A stretch of DNA of 64,000 nucleotides. It comes from Streptomyces sp. NBC_00704. GTDB taxonomy: Bacteria; Actinomycetota; Actinomycetes; Streptomycetales; Streptomycetaceae. The DNA is taken from positions 372,001-436,000 of the forward strand of contig NZ_CP109000.1 in assembly GCF_036226605.1 (NCBI RefSeq), written 5' to 3'. The notes below the pieces were generated by a model, which saw only the letters and a list, made by a program, of their open reading frames with translations, did not search any database and was not told the origin of the DNA. Positions 7,956-15,298 of the stretch are shown here, piece after piece; positions within the stretch are counted from its first letter, which is position 1, and each line of letters opens with the position of its first letter. Both the position numbers and the translations under genes were made by a program.

Positions 7956-8474
7956 TCAGGCCGCTCGCGCCGGGCGCCGCCGCACTCCGGCCGGCGCGAC
8001 GGGAGCGGGCGCGGGGCGGGCCGCCGCGCCCGCGGTGCGTGCGAGCAGCACCCGGTAGGTCGTCTTGGCGGGGTCCGTGACCGGCTCGCCGAGCGTGATC
8101 CGGCCGGCCGCGTACAGCTCGTCGCATTCGGCGGCCGACAGCGCCACGTAGCAGCCGCCACGCCCGCCCTCGGCGTCCAGCGGCCGCCAGTAGCCGTACA
8201 CCCGGCGTCCGTTGGCGTGCTCGGTGACGAACACGGGCGTACGCGGGTCGGAGACGATGCGCAGCACGTCGGTCCCGGCGCGGCGCGGCGCGGCGGCGGG
8301 AAGCGGCGCGGCCGTGCGCCGGGCCGGACGCGGCGCCTCGCGGGGGCGGGGCACACCGGCCACGACCGCGACGACGGGTCCCGGGGCGACGGGGGCCGGC
8401 CACTCCTCGCGCATCGGGCGGCGCGCGGCGGAGCGTACGTCGAGGATGTGCGGCTGGTCGGCGGTGAGCGGCAT
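7956..8474 (-). CDS. Hypothetical protein, 172 aa, Ala/Pro-rich with a conserved core
   Basis: N-terminal half (about residues 1-70) is Pro/Ala/Arg-rich and probably disordered. The C-terminal core holds TPVFVTEHANGRRVYGYWRPL and GGCYVALSAAECDELYAAGRI, followed by LGEPVTDPAKTTYRVLLAR, which reads as a small alpha/beta domain. No signal peptide. ATG at 8474 lies downstream of AGGAAAGG. The two halves differ in complexity, but third-position GC stays high throughout. Function unknown. Confidence 0.7.
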   Translation of the reverse strand: MPLTADQPHILDVRSAARRPMREEWPAPVAPGPVVAVVAGVPRPREAPRPARRTAAPLPAAAPRRAGTDVLRIVSDPRTPVFVTEHANGRRVYGYWRPLDAEGGRGGCYVALSAAECDELYAAGRITLGEPVTDPAKTTYRVLLARTAGAAARPAPAPVAPAGVRRRPARAA

Positions 8475-8796
8475 CGTCGGTGACCTTTCCTGGACGGGGA
8501 CATGAGACCGCCTACCCGGCTGAGCCGGAGTTGATCTCACCTGGGGGCATCCTTCATCAAGGCACTGACAACGAGCCCGCCTTCAAGATCCACTGGTGCC
8601 CCGGTGCGGGCCCCTTACACCGCGAAAGGGTTCACGGCTGCCGATATGGGCACTCGGCGCACCTCGTCCGCAGCGATCGCAGGAGGCACGGTGGCTGTTG
8701 CGCACCGACCGCACCTACCGCGTCGGCCGGCCCGGCGCCGACCGGCCGGAGCGTCCCCGAAGGGCACGGCGCTCCCGTTCGCCCGGGGAGGCGGCG
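8475..8796. other. Intergenic region, divergent promoters, possible coupled mini-ORF
   Basis: The 322-bp gap should contain promoters for both flanking genes. The stretch from 8532 to 8590 is the least GC-rich part and the likeliest promoter site; no confident -35/-10 pair was seen. A GTG at 8691 behind an AGGAGG opens a 37-codon Arg/Pro-rich frame whose stop at 8802-8804 overlaps the start of the FAD gene. It could be a coupled leader peptide, but composition does not prove coding. Confidence 0.35.
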
Positions 8797-10428
8797 ATGG
8801 CTGACGCGGTGGTGATCGGCGCCGGACCGAACGGACTGGTCGCGGCCAACCTCCTGGTGGACGCCGGCTGGAGCGTGGAGGTCCTGGAGGAGCAGCCCGA
8901 GCCCGGGGGCGCGGTGCGGCACGACCGGTCCGTGGACCCGGAGTTCGTGAACGATCTCTTCAGCTCGTTCTATCCGCTGGCGGTGTCCTCCCCCGTTCTG
9001 TCCGCTCTGCGCCTGCACGAGCACGGCCTGCGCTGGAGTCATGCGCCCAGCGTCCTGGCCCACCCCCTCACCGACGGGCGCTGCGCGCTCCTGGACCGCA
9101 GGATCGCCGTCACGGCCGACTCGCTGGACGCCTTCCGGCCCGGCGACGGGGACGCCTGGCGCCGGCTGCACGAGGTCTGGGAGCAACTGCGGCCGGACAT
9201 CCTCGACGCGCTGTTCACGCCGTTCCCGCCGGTGCGGGCGACGGCCCGGCTGGCGGCCCGACTCCGTGCGGCCGGCGGACTGCGCATGGCCCGCACGCTC
9301 ATCCTGCCGGTGCGCCGGATGGGCGAGGAGGAGTTCGGGGGCGAGGGCGGACGGCTGCTGCTCGCAGGCAACGCGCTGCACGCCGACCTCGCTCCGGAGG
9401 CGGCGGGCAGCGGCGGTTTCGGCTGGCTGATGTCGATGCTCGGCCAGAGCTACGGCTTTCCCGCTCCGGTCGGCGGCTCCGGCGCGCTGACGGCGGCCCT
9501 GGTCCGGCGGCTGCGCTCCCGCGGCGGCGTCCTGCGCTGCGGACAGCGGGTGGACCGGATCGTCGTCCGCGACGGGCGCGCGGTCGGGGTGCGCACCGCG
9601 GACGGCGAGCCGCTCGCCGCGCGGCGAGCCGTGCTGGCCGACGTGTCGGTCCCGGCGCTGTACGGGTCGCTCCTGGAGCCGGAGCACCTGCCGGCCCAGG
9701 TGTCGGCCGACCTGGAACGGTTCCAGTGGGACTTCGCGACCTTCAAGGTCGACTGGGCGCTGGGCGGGCCCGTGCCCTGGCAGGCCGAGGCGGCCCACCG
9801 GGCCGGGACCGTGCACCTGGCGGACGGGCTCGACGAGCTGACCCGCTTCGCCGCCCAGATCGCCATGCACCGGGTCCCCGACCGCCCCTTCGCGCTGTTC
9901 GGCCAGATGACCACGACCGACCCCGTGCGCTCCCCCGCCGGCACCGAGTCCGCCTGGGCCTACACGCACGTGCCGCAGGAGGTCGCGGGCGACGCCGGGG
10001 ACGAGGGGCTGACGGGCGTCTGGGACGCGAAGGAGCAGGAGCTGATGGCCGACCGGGTCGAACGGCAGGTGGAACGGTTCGCCCCCGGCTTCCGGTCCCT
10101 TATCCGGGCCCGGCGGGTCCTGGCTCCGCCCACGTTGCAGTCCCTCGACGCCAATCTGCACGGCGGCGCGATCAACGGCGGCACGACCGCGCTCCACCAG
10201 CAGCTCTTCTTCCGGCCGCTGGCCGGCAGCGGCCGCCCCGAGACCGCCGTGCGCGGCCTGTACCTGGCCTCCGCAGGAGCCCACCCGGGCGGCGGCGTCC
10301 ATGGAGCGCCGGGCGCGAACGCGGCTCGCGCGGCGTTGCGCCGCCGTGTCCCGCCGGGCCGCAGTCAAGTCCAGCGGATCCTGGCCCGCCGTGACCGCAC
10401 GGGTGCGAGGAAGCCCCCCACCGGCTGA
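8797..10428 (+). CDS. FAD-dependent oxidoreductase, phytoene dehydrogenase-like (COG1233 type)
   Basis: 543 aa. The dinucleotide-binding motif VVIGAGPNGLVAANLL is at the N-terminus, followed by the acidic LEEQPEPGGAVR segment that contacts the ribose. A second FAD-contacting region near the C-terminus reads LYLASAGAHPGGGVHGAPGANAA, a family signature. The fold is that of carotenoid/amine oxidases, but no carotenoid genes are nearby, so the substrate is open. GGGGAGGCGGCG precedes ATG 8797. The SDR gene starts 34 bp after the stop, so the two probably form an operon and may act in one oxidation-reduction route. The last 40 residues are Arg-rich and outside the fold. Confidence 0.85.
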   Translation: MADAVVIGAGPNGLVAANLLVDAGWSVEVLEEQPEPGGAVRHDRSVDPEFVNDLFSSFYPLAVSSPVLSALRLHEHGLRWSHAPSVLAHPLTDGRCALLDRRIAVTADSLDAFRPGDGDAWRRLHEVWEQLRPDILDALFTPFPPVRATARLAARLRAAGGLRMARTLILPVRRMGEEEFGGEGGRLLLAGNALHADLAPEAAGSGGFGWLMSMLGQSYGFPAPVGGSGALTAALVRRLRSRGGVLRCGQRVDRIVVRDGRAVGVRTADGEPLAARRAVLADVSVPALYGSLLEPEHLPAQVSADLERFQWDFATFKVDWALGGPVPWQAEAAHRAGTVHLADGLDELTRFAAQIAMHRVPDRPFALFGQMTTTDPVRSPAGTESAWAYTHVPQEVAGDAGDEGLTGVWDAKEQELMADRVERQVERFAPGFRSLIRARRVLAPPTLQSLDANLHGGAINGGTTALHQQLFFRPLAGSGRPETAVRGLYLASAGAHPGGGVHGAPGANAARAALRRRVPPGRSQVQRILARRDRTGARKPPTG

Positions 10429-10462
10429 CCGGTTCCACCGTCGTCGAGGAACGGAGCAGGCC

Positions 10463-11359
10463 GTGCACGAGAGTCCGTTGCAGGAGCGCACCGTCGTGAT
10501 CACGGGAGCCGCGCGCGGCCTGGGCGCGGCGCAGGCGCGGGAACTGGCCGGGCGCGGAGCCCGGCTGGCGCTGATCGGGCACGAGGGGGCGGCGTTGCGG
10601 AAGCTGGCCGCGTCCCTGCCCGGCCCCGCGCTGGCCGTGGAGGCCGACGTCACCGACGCGGAGGCCCTCGGCCGGGCCGCGGCTGCCGTGCGGGCGCGGC
10701 TGGGGCCGCCGTCCGTGGTCGTCGCCAACGCGGGCGTCGCCGAGGGCGGGCCGTTCGCCGACGCGGACATGGTCTCGTGGCGGCGCGTCATCGACGTCAA
10801 CGTGGTGGGCAGCGCGCTGACGGCGCGCACGTTCCTGCCGGACCTGATGGACACGGCCGGCTACTACCTGCAGATCGCCTCCCTGGCCTCGATGGGCGCC
10901 GCTCCCCTGATGAGCGCCTACTGCGCCTCGAAGGCGGCGGTGGAGTCGTTCGCGCACTCGCTGCGGGCCGAGGTGGCGCAGCACGGCGTGGCCGTCGGGG
11001 TCGCCTACCTGAACTGGGCCGACACCGACATGATCCGGGACGCCGACCGCCATGCGGTGCTGCGCGAGCTGCGCGCGCACATGCCGCCGCCCGCCCGGCG
11101 CGTGTATCCGCCGGAGTTCGTCGCACGGCGGCTCGCCGTGGCCGTCGAACGCCGGCGCACCGCCGTCTACGTCCCCGCCTGGCTGCGCCTGGTGCAGGGG
11201 ACGCGCGCCGTGCTGCCGCCGCTGGTCCTGCGCGTGGCCCGGCACGAACTGCCGCGGCTGGAGGCCGCCGAGCCGTTCCGCCCCACCGGACTCCTCGGCG
11301 CGGGCGGCCGAGCCGACGGCGGGACGGCCCGCCCGCACGGGGGGCCCGGCGGGCGGTGA
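10463..11359 (+). CDS. Short-chain dehydrogenase/reductase (SDR)
   Basis: 298 aa. The classical SDR pattern is visible: cofactor motif TGAARGLG (residues 14-21), D62 in ADVTD, NAG at 89-91, catalytic S140 in QIASLAS and YCASK with Y153 and K157. The C-terminal 80 residues extend beyond a standard 250-residue SDR with a VYPPEFVARRLAVAVERRR helix and a membrane-seeking LVQGTRAVLPPLVLRVA segment, as in SDRs that act on lipophilic substrates. GTG at 10463 follows GGAGCAGG. It is likely cotranscribed with the FAD oxidoreductase upstream. Confidence 0.87.
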   Translation: MHESPLQERTVVITGAARGLGAAQARELAGRGARLALIGHEGAALRKLAASLPGPALAVEADVTDAEALGRAAAAVRARLGPPSVVVANAGVAEGGPFADADMVSWRRVIDVNVVGSALTARTFLPDLMDTAGYYLQIASLASMGAAPLMSAYCASKAAVESFAHSLRAEVAQHGVAVGVAYLNWADTDMIRDADRHAVLRELRAHMPPPARRVYPPEFVARRLAVAVERRRTAVYVPAWLRLVQGTRAVLPPLVLRVARHELPRLEAAEPFRPTGLLGAGGRADGGTARPHGGPGGR

Positions 11360-11377
11360 GCCGCGCACGGGGACGGA

Positions 11378-11461
11378 TCCGCGGGCATGACTCGGGCCGG
11401 TGCGGAACTCTCTTGCTCGACGGAACGGGTCCGCGGGCATGACTCGGGGCCGGTGCGGAAC
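11378..11461. repeat. Imperfect 31/32-bp direct repeat upstream of the LysE gene
   Basis: The stretch beginning TCCGCGGGCATGACTCGGG occurs at 11378 and again at 11430, each running on into CCGGTGCGGAAC. The second copy has one extra G. Copies begin 52 bp apart. It sits between the SDR stop and the LysE start, where a promoter would be, so paired binding sites or a local duplication are both possible. Confidence 0.8.
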
Positions 11462-11511
11462 CCGGTAGGCCGGTGGTGTGTCCGCGGGGGCGCACGGGAC
11501 GGAGCAGGCCG

Positions 11512-12222
11512 GTGTCGGTCGATCTGGCGGGTTTCCTGGGTGTGGTGCTGCTGGCCTATCTGGTTCCCGGGCCCGACTTCCTGGTGATCGTCAGGGCGGC
11601 GGCGCGGCGTGCCGCTCTGGGACGGGCGGCCGCGCTGGGCGCTCAGACCGGGCTGTGCGTGCACATGTGCGCGGCGGCCCTGGGTCTGTCGGCGCTCGCC
11701 GCGGGATCGGCGTTCGCCTTCACCGCCGTCAGGCTGGCGGGGGCGGCCTATCTCACGTATCTGGGCGTACGGGTGCTGCTCGGGGACCGGCGTACGCCCG
11801 GCGGCCGCGAGGGCGCGGCTCCGGAGACCCGCGTCCGGCGCGGCGCGGCGCCCGGCTCGGGGCACGTCCGGCGGGACGGGGCGGGAACCGGTTCGGGCAC
11901 CGGGACGTCGGCGAACGTCCCGGGCGGCCGGCGCGACAGCTTCGTCCAGGGGTTCCTGACGAACGTGCTCAACCCCAAGGCGGCGCTGTTCTTCCTCAGC
12001 GTCCTGCCCCAGTTCACCCCCCACGGCGGCGCGCCCGCCCGGGAGGTCCTCCTGCTCGGCGGACTCGACATCGCCGTCGGCGTCGTCTACTGGCTGCTGC
12101 TGGTGCGGGTCGCCGCGCGGCTGCGGTCACTGCCGGCGCGGCCCGCCTGGCGGCGTCGCTGGGAACGCACGACGGGCTGGCTGTTCATCGCCGTGGGCGT
12201 GGGCGTCGCCACCGCGCAGTGA
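11512..12222 (+). CDS. LysE/RhtB family exporter
   Basis: 236 aa. The start VDLAGFLGVVLLAYLVPGPDFLVIVRAAARR carries the family mark PGPDF in helix 1, and NVLNPKAALFFLSVLPQF carries the conserved NPK-A-FF signature. LysE proteins export amino acids and related compounds. Unusually, residues about 85-145, between the third and fourth membrane segments, form a long charged Gly/Arg/Pro loop (with PGGREGAAPETRVRRGAAPG), roughly 40 residues longer than usual. GTG at 11512 is chosen for the GGAGCAGG ribosome site; a start at 11473 would add an Arg-rich leader. Confidence 0.85.
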   Translation: MSVDLAGFLGVVLLAYLVPGPDFLVIVRAAARRAALGRAAALGAQTGLCVHMCAAALGLSALAAGSAFAFTAVRLAGAAYLTYLGVRVLLGDRRTPGGREGAAPETRVRRGAAPGSGHVRRDGAGTGSGTGTSANVPGGRRDSFVQGFLTNVLNPKAALFFLSVLPQFTPHGGAPAREVLLLGGLDIAVGVVYWLLLVRVAARLRSLPARPAWRRRWERTTGWLFIAVGVGVATAQ

Positions 12223-12291
12223 GCGGCACGGACGTTCGGACGTGGACCCGGAGGAAGTCGGCGGCGCTCCCGGGAGGAACCGGCCGGGTCC

Positions 12292-12471
12292 TCAGGAGAA
12301 GAACGACCGCTGCGCGGGGAGGCTGCCCTGGGCGAAGGAGGAGGGGGCGCTCATCACGCGGTCGAGGTCGCGCTTGATGCGCTCGGCCTCGCCGCGGACG
12401 TCGGCGGGCACGTCGCCGCGTTCGGTGACGAGTCGGTGGTAGATGGGAGTGTCGTCGAAGGCGGAAATCAC
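12292..12471 (-). CDS. Small conserved hypothetical protein, about 59 aa
   Basis: The coding-like part reads ISAFDDTPIYHRLVTERGD, then VPADVRGEAERIKRDLDRVM, ending in AQRSFFS. The acidic DDTPIY and charged helix look like a folded mini-protein, while the frame upstream of 12471 turns Arg/Pro-rich. GTG at 12471 is taken as start, with only a weak ribosome site. It is 69 bp beyond the convergent LysE stop. Function unknown. Confidence 0.55.
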   Translation of the reverse strand: MISAFDDTPIYHRLVTERGDVPADVRGEAERIKRDLDRVMSAPSSFAQGSLPAQRSFFS

Positions 12472-12698
12472 CGGAGAGGCTCTGCTTTCGTGGGCGGTCG
12501 GGCGGGCCGACGCGGCAGGACGGACAGGGGACACGGCCGACGATCCGACGGGGCGAACCGGCGTTGACGGGACGCCGCCTGACGGCTCGGCAAGCCGGCC
12601 ACGGGCGACGACATCATCGTATTGTCCCCGACGAAACGGCGAACGCCGACACCGAGGTCCTGCGAACGGCGCGCGGCGCGGCCGGACACGGCCCCGCG

Positions 12699-13403
12699 TC
12701 ACCACGGCAAAGGGCCCTCGGCCGCGCAGGCTTCACCGGCCAGGCCCGTCAAACCCTGGTCGGACTCCAGCAGTTGGGCGACGACCGAAGCGGTGGCGCG
12801 ATGCCAGTCGCCGGCCCGGCGCAGCATCGCGTGGTCGCCGCCCCGGACGAGGACGAGGCCCGCACGCGCGCCTGCCTCCCGGGCGCGGCGCACGTAGCGG
12901 GCGGACTCGCCGGGGTCGGTCACCCGGTCGCGGTCGCCGTGCAGGACGACCACGCTCGTCCCGGCGAGATGGCCCGCCGGCTCGCCGGGCGGACACCACG
13001 GCGCCAGAGCCAGCACCGCGTGCACCGAGGGATCGGCGGCCGCCCGCAGCGCCGCCCGGCCGCCCATCGAGTGGCCCACCAGGATCACCGGCACTTCGCC
13101 CGCGCCCGCGCGCAGTTCGTCGAGGGCGCGCACGGTGTCGGCAACGGGGTCGGCCGTGTCGTTCCAGCCCCGGAAGCGGTAGCGGACCTCGCCGACCAGC
13201 ACGTCGCGCCGGTCCGTCGCGGCCAGCGCCGCCCGCACGACGGGACGCATCCGCAGCGACGCCGGGTGCCAGGGCCGGGAGCGCTCACGGCCGTGTTCGC
13301 GGCCGCCGTGCAGGACCAGGACCGCGGCTCCCGGCGGTGTGGGCGGCCGGCGCCGCACCACCAGCGCGGTTCCGGCCGCGGTCAGGGCCTCTCGTTCCGC
13401 CAC
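12699..13403 (-). CDS. Alpha/beta hydrolase
   Basis: 234 aa. The canonical hydrolase features are present: an oxyanion strand VLVLHGGREHG (about residues 28-38), nucleophile elbow VGHSMGGRAAL with S112, acid region VVLHGDRDRVTDPGES and the histidine in VRGGDHAML. Size and order match dienelactone-hydrolase-like or lysophospholipase-like cytosolic enzymes, with no export signal. GTG at 13403 follows GCGGGGGAGCAGCA. The substrate is not inferable. It is downstream of, and codirectional with, the ANTAR gene, 154 bp away. Confidence 0.88.
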   Translation of the reverse strand: MAEREALTAAGTALVVRRRPPTPPGAAVLVLHGGREHGRERSRPWHPASLRMRPVVRAALAATDRRDVLVGEVRYRFRGWNDTADPVADTVRALDELRAGAGEVPVILVGHSMGGRAALRAAADPSVHAVLALAPWCPPGEPAGHLAGTSVVVLHGDRDRVTDPGESARYVRRAREAGARAGLVLVRGGDHAMLRRAGDWHRATASVVAQLLESDQGLTGLAGEACAAEGPLPW

Positions 13404-13557
13404 TGCTGCTCCCCCGCTCTGCGCGCTGTGCCGCCGCACCGGGCCGGCCCGTCGCGGACGGCCGGACCGCCGGTCCCGGTCGAGACGTCGAGGATGTCAG
13501 AGACCGGCCGTCGCGCACGACCGGGCCCCGGCGGGGCGGGCGGTCGCGGGCGCGGGC

Positions 13558-13974
13558 TCACGCGTCCTGGGAGGCGGACGGCCGGGCGGCCCGGCGGCCG
13601 TGGTCCCGCTCGTCGCCGGCGTCCCGGTCGAGCAGTCCGGCGCCGGGGCTGCCTGGGCCGCCCGCCGCACCGTGCCGTGCCCGGTGCCGGGTCCTGAGGA
13701 CCGCGGCGCGCATCGCGGGACGGATCTCCTCGGGCAGCCGTCCGCTCATCACCCAGCGCATGACGTGCTGGGCGACGTCGCGCAGCTTGATGTTGGTGTG
13801 CTGGGAGACCTGCCGGAGCACGTCCCAGCTGTTCTCGGGGCTCAGCCGGCACACCGCCGCCACCACGCCCAGCGCCTGGTCGATGTCGGCGCGCGAGGCC
13901 AGGGCCTGGCGCAGCTGGTCCACCTCTTGCTCGAGGGCGGCGACCTTCTGTACGAGTTCGTCATGGTCCGGCAT
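13558..13974 (-). CDS. ANTAR-domain RNA-binding regulator without receiver domain
   Basis: 138 aa. A short coiled-coil (LVQKVAALEQEVDQLRQAL, residues 7-25) leads directly into an ANTAR three-helix domain: SRADIDQALGVVAAVCRLSP, then ENSWDVLRQVSQHTNIKLRD, then VAQHVMRW. ANTAR domains bind paired hexaloop hairpins in mRNA leaders and act in antitermination. This protein lacks a receiver or GAF sensor; the coiled-coil probably mediates dimerisation. The last 45 residues are Arg/Gly-rich and probably disordered. ATG at 13974 lies about 12 nt after AGGAGGAG, a longer than usual spacing. Confidence 0.85.
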   Translation of the reverse strand: MPDHDELVQKVAALEQEVDQLRQALASRADIDQALGVVAAVCRLSPENSWDVLRQVSQHTNIKLRDVAQHVMRWVMSGRLPEEIRPAMRAAVLRTRHRARHGAAGGPGSPGAGLLDRDAGDERDHGRRAARPSASQDA

Positions 13975-14225
13975 ACGAGGTCGCTTCTCCTCCTCACGCC
14001 CCGGGAGCGCCGGTGCACAGGGACGCGCACGACGCAGTTCTGCTCCACTCTGCGCGGCCCGGCGCCTCGCCGCGATCCGGCAAACGAAGAGAACCGGGGA
14101 AGACCGTCCCCACAACGAAAGAAGATCCGGTCGTGCGCCGGCCGCGCGGGCTTCGTGAAGGAAATATGGGGCAGACGCGCCCCGAAGGACCGTACACCGT
14201 TCCAGGGCGAGGAGATCCGGGGGCC

Positions 14226-15185
14226 ATGCACACGCTGACGTTCGACAGCGACGACCTGGACCGGACCGAGGACTTCCTCAGCCGCGCCTACGCGAAGATG
14301 CGGATCGGCAGCAGCACACCGGACGCCGGCCGGGCGCGGATCAGCCGCAACGGTCTCGGACCGGTCACCGTGGACGAGATCGACCTCGACTTCGACATGA
14401 GCTACGCCGTCACCCCGCTGAACCGGATCTGCCTGTGCGTGGTCCACGAGGGCACCATCCGGGACCACGTCTACCAGGGGGTGGAGGACTCGTTCGGCCC
14501 CGGGGACGTCGTGTCCTTCGCGCCGCCGACGCTGTCCTACGCGGGGCGGGTCTGCCGCGCCCGCTACAACGTCACCTTGCTGGAGCCGGCCCTGCTCGAC
14601 CAGGTCGCCGCCACCGCGGCCCCGGCCGCGACCGGCCCGGTCCGGCTGACCGGACACCGGCCGCACTCCCCCGCCGCGGCCGAGCAGTTGCGGCAGACGA
14701 TCACCTACGTCCGCGACCACGTGCTGACCGAACCGGCCATGACGGAGCAGCCGCTGGTGGTGTCGACGGCCGCCCAGCACCTGGCCGCCACCGTGCTGAA
14801 CGCCTTCCCCAACACGGCACTGACGGACCCCACGCCGGCCGACCGCCGCGACGGGCATCCCGACGCCCTGCGCCGGGCGCTGGCCTACATCGACGACCAC
14901 GCCGACCGGGCGATCACCGTCGCCGACATCGCGGCGGCATCCCACGTCACCGTCCGCGCGCTGCAGTACGCCTTCCGACGGCACCTGGACACCACGCCGC
15001 TCGCCCACCTGCGCCAGGTGCGGCTCTCCCACGCCCACCGGGAGCTCCGGGCCGCGGCCCCCGACGGCGGGACGACGGTCACCGAGGTCGCGGCCCGCTG
15101 GGGCTTCTTCCACCCGGGCCGCTTCGCCGCGCTCTACCGCGAGGTCTACCGGCGGCCGCCCGGCCGGACCCTGCTCGGCGACTGA
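14226..15185 (+). CDS. AraC family transcriptional regulator
   Basis: 319 aa. An N-terminal ligand/dimerisation domain (MHTLTFDSDDLDRTEDFLSR and following) resembles the AraC-binding-like domain common in actinomycetes. It is followed by a C-terminal pair of helix-turn-helices: ALAYIDDHADRAITVADIAA then RALQYAFRRHLDTTPLAHLR, and VTEVAARWGFFHPGRFAALY. ATG at 14226 lies behind AGGAG and GGGGG; ATG 14166 is a longer alternative. It is codirectional with the FUSC-like protein gene starting 113 bp later, a candidate target. Ligand unknown. Confidence 0.85.
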   Translation: MHTLTFDSDDLDRTEDFLSRAYAKMRIGSSTPDAGRARISRNGLGPVTVDEIDLDFDMSYAVTPLNRICLCVVHEGTIRDHVYQGVEDSFGPGDVVSFAPPTLSYAGRVCRARYNVTLLEPALLDQVAATAAPAATGPVRLTGHRPHSPAAAEQLRQTITYVRDHVLTEPAMTEQPLVVSTAAQHLAATVLNAFPNTALTDPTPADRRDGHPDALRRALAYIDDHADRAITVADIAAASHVTVRALQYAFRRHLDTTPLAHLRQVRLSHAHRELRAAAPDGGTTVTEVAARWGFFHPGRFAALYREVYRRPPGRTLLGD

Positions 15186-15298
15186 CCCGGACGCCCGCCC
15201 CGCGCCCGGCGACGGGCGGCTGCCCCTGCGCCGGCGGGGGAGCCGCGCGACACTGGGAGTGCTGACGACCTCGGGTGGCGCGCGGAGAGGAACGCCCG

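Noticed and set aside
10172..11440. Antisense frame across the SDR gene
   Set aside because: It overlaps a clear SDR with all motifs, and its product is compositionally biased.
11378..11461. Direct repeat as an attachment site of an integrated element
   Set aside because: Copies are only 52 bp apart, and no integrase, tRNA gene or mobile cargo lies nearby.
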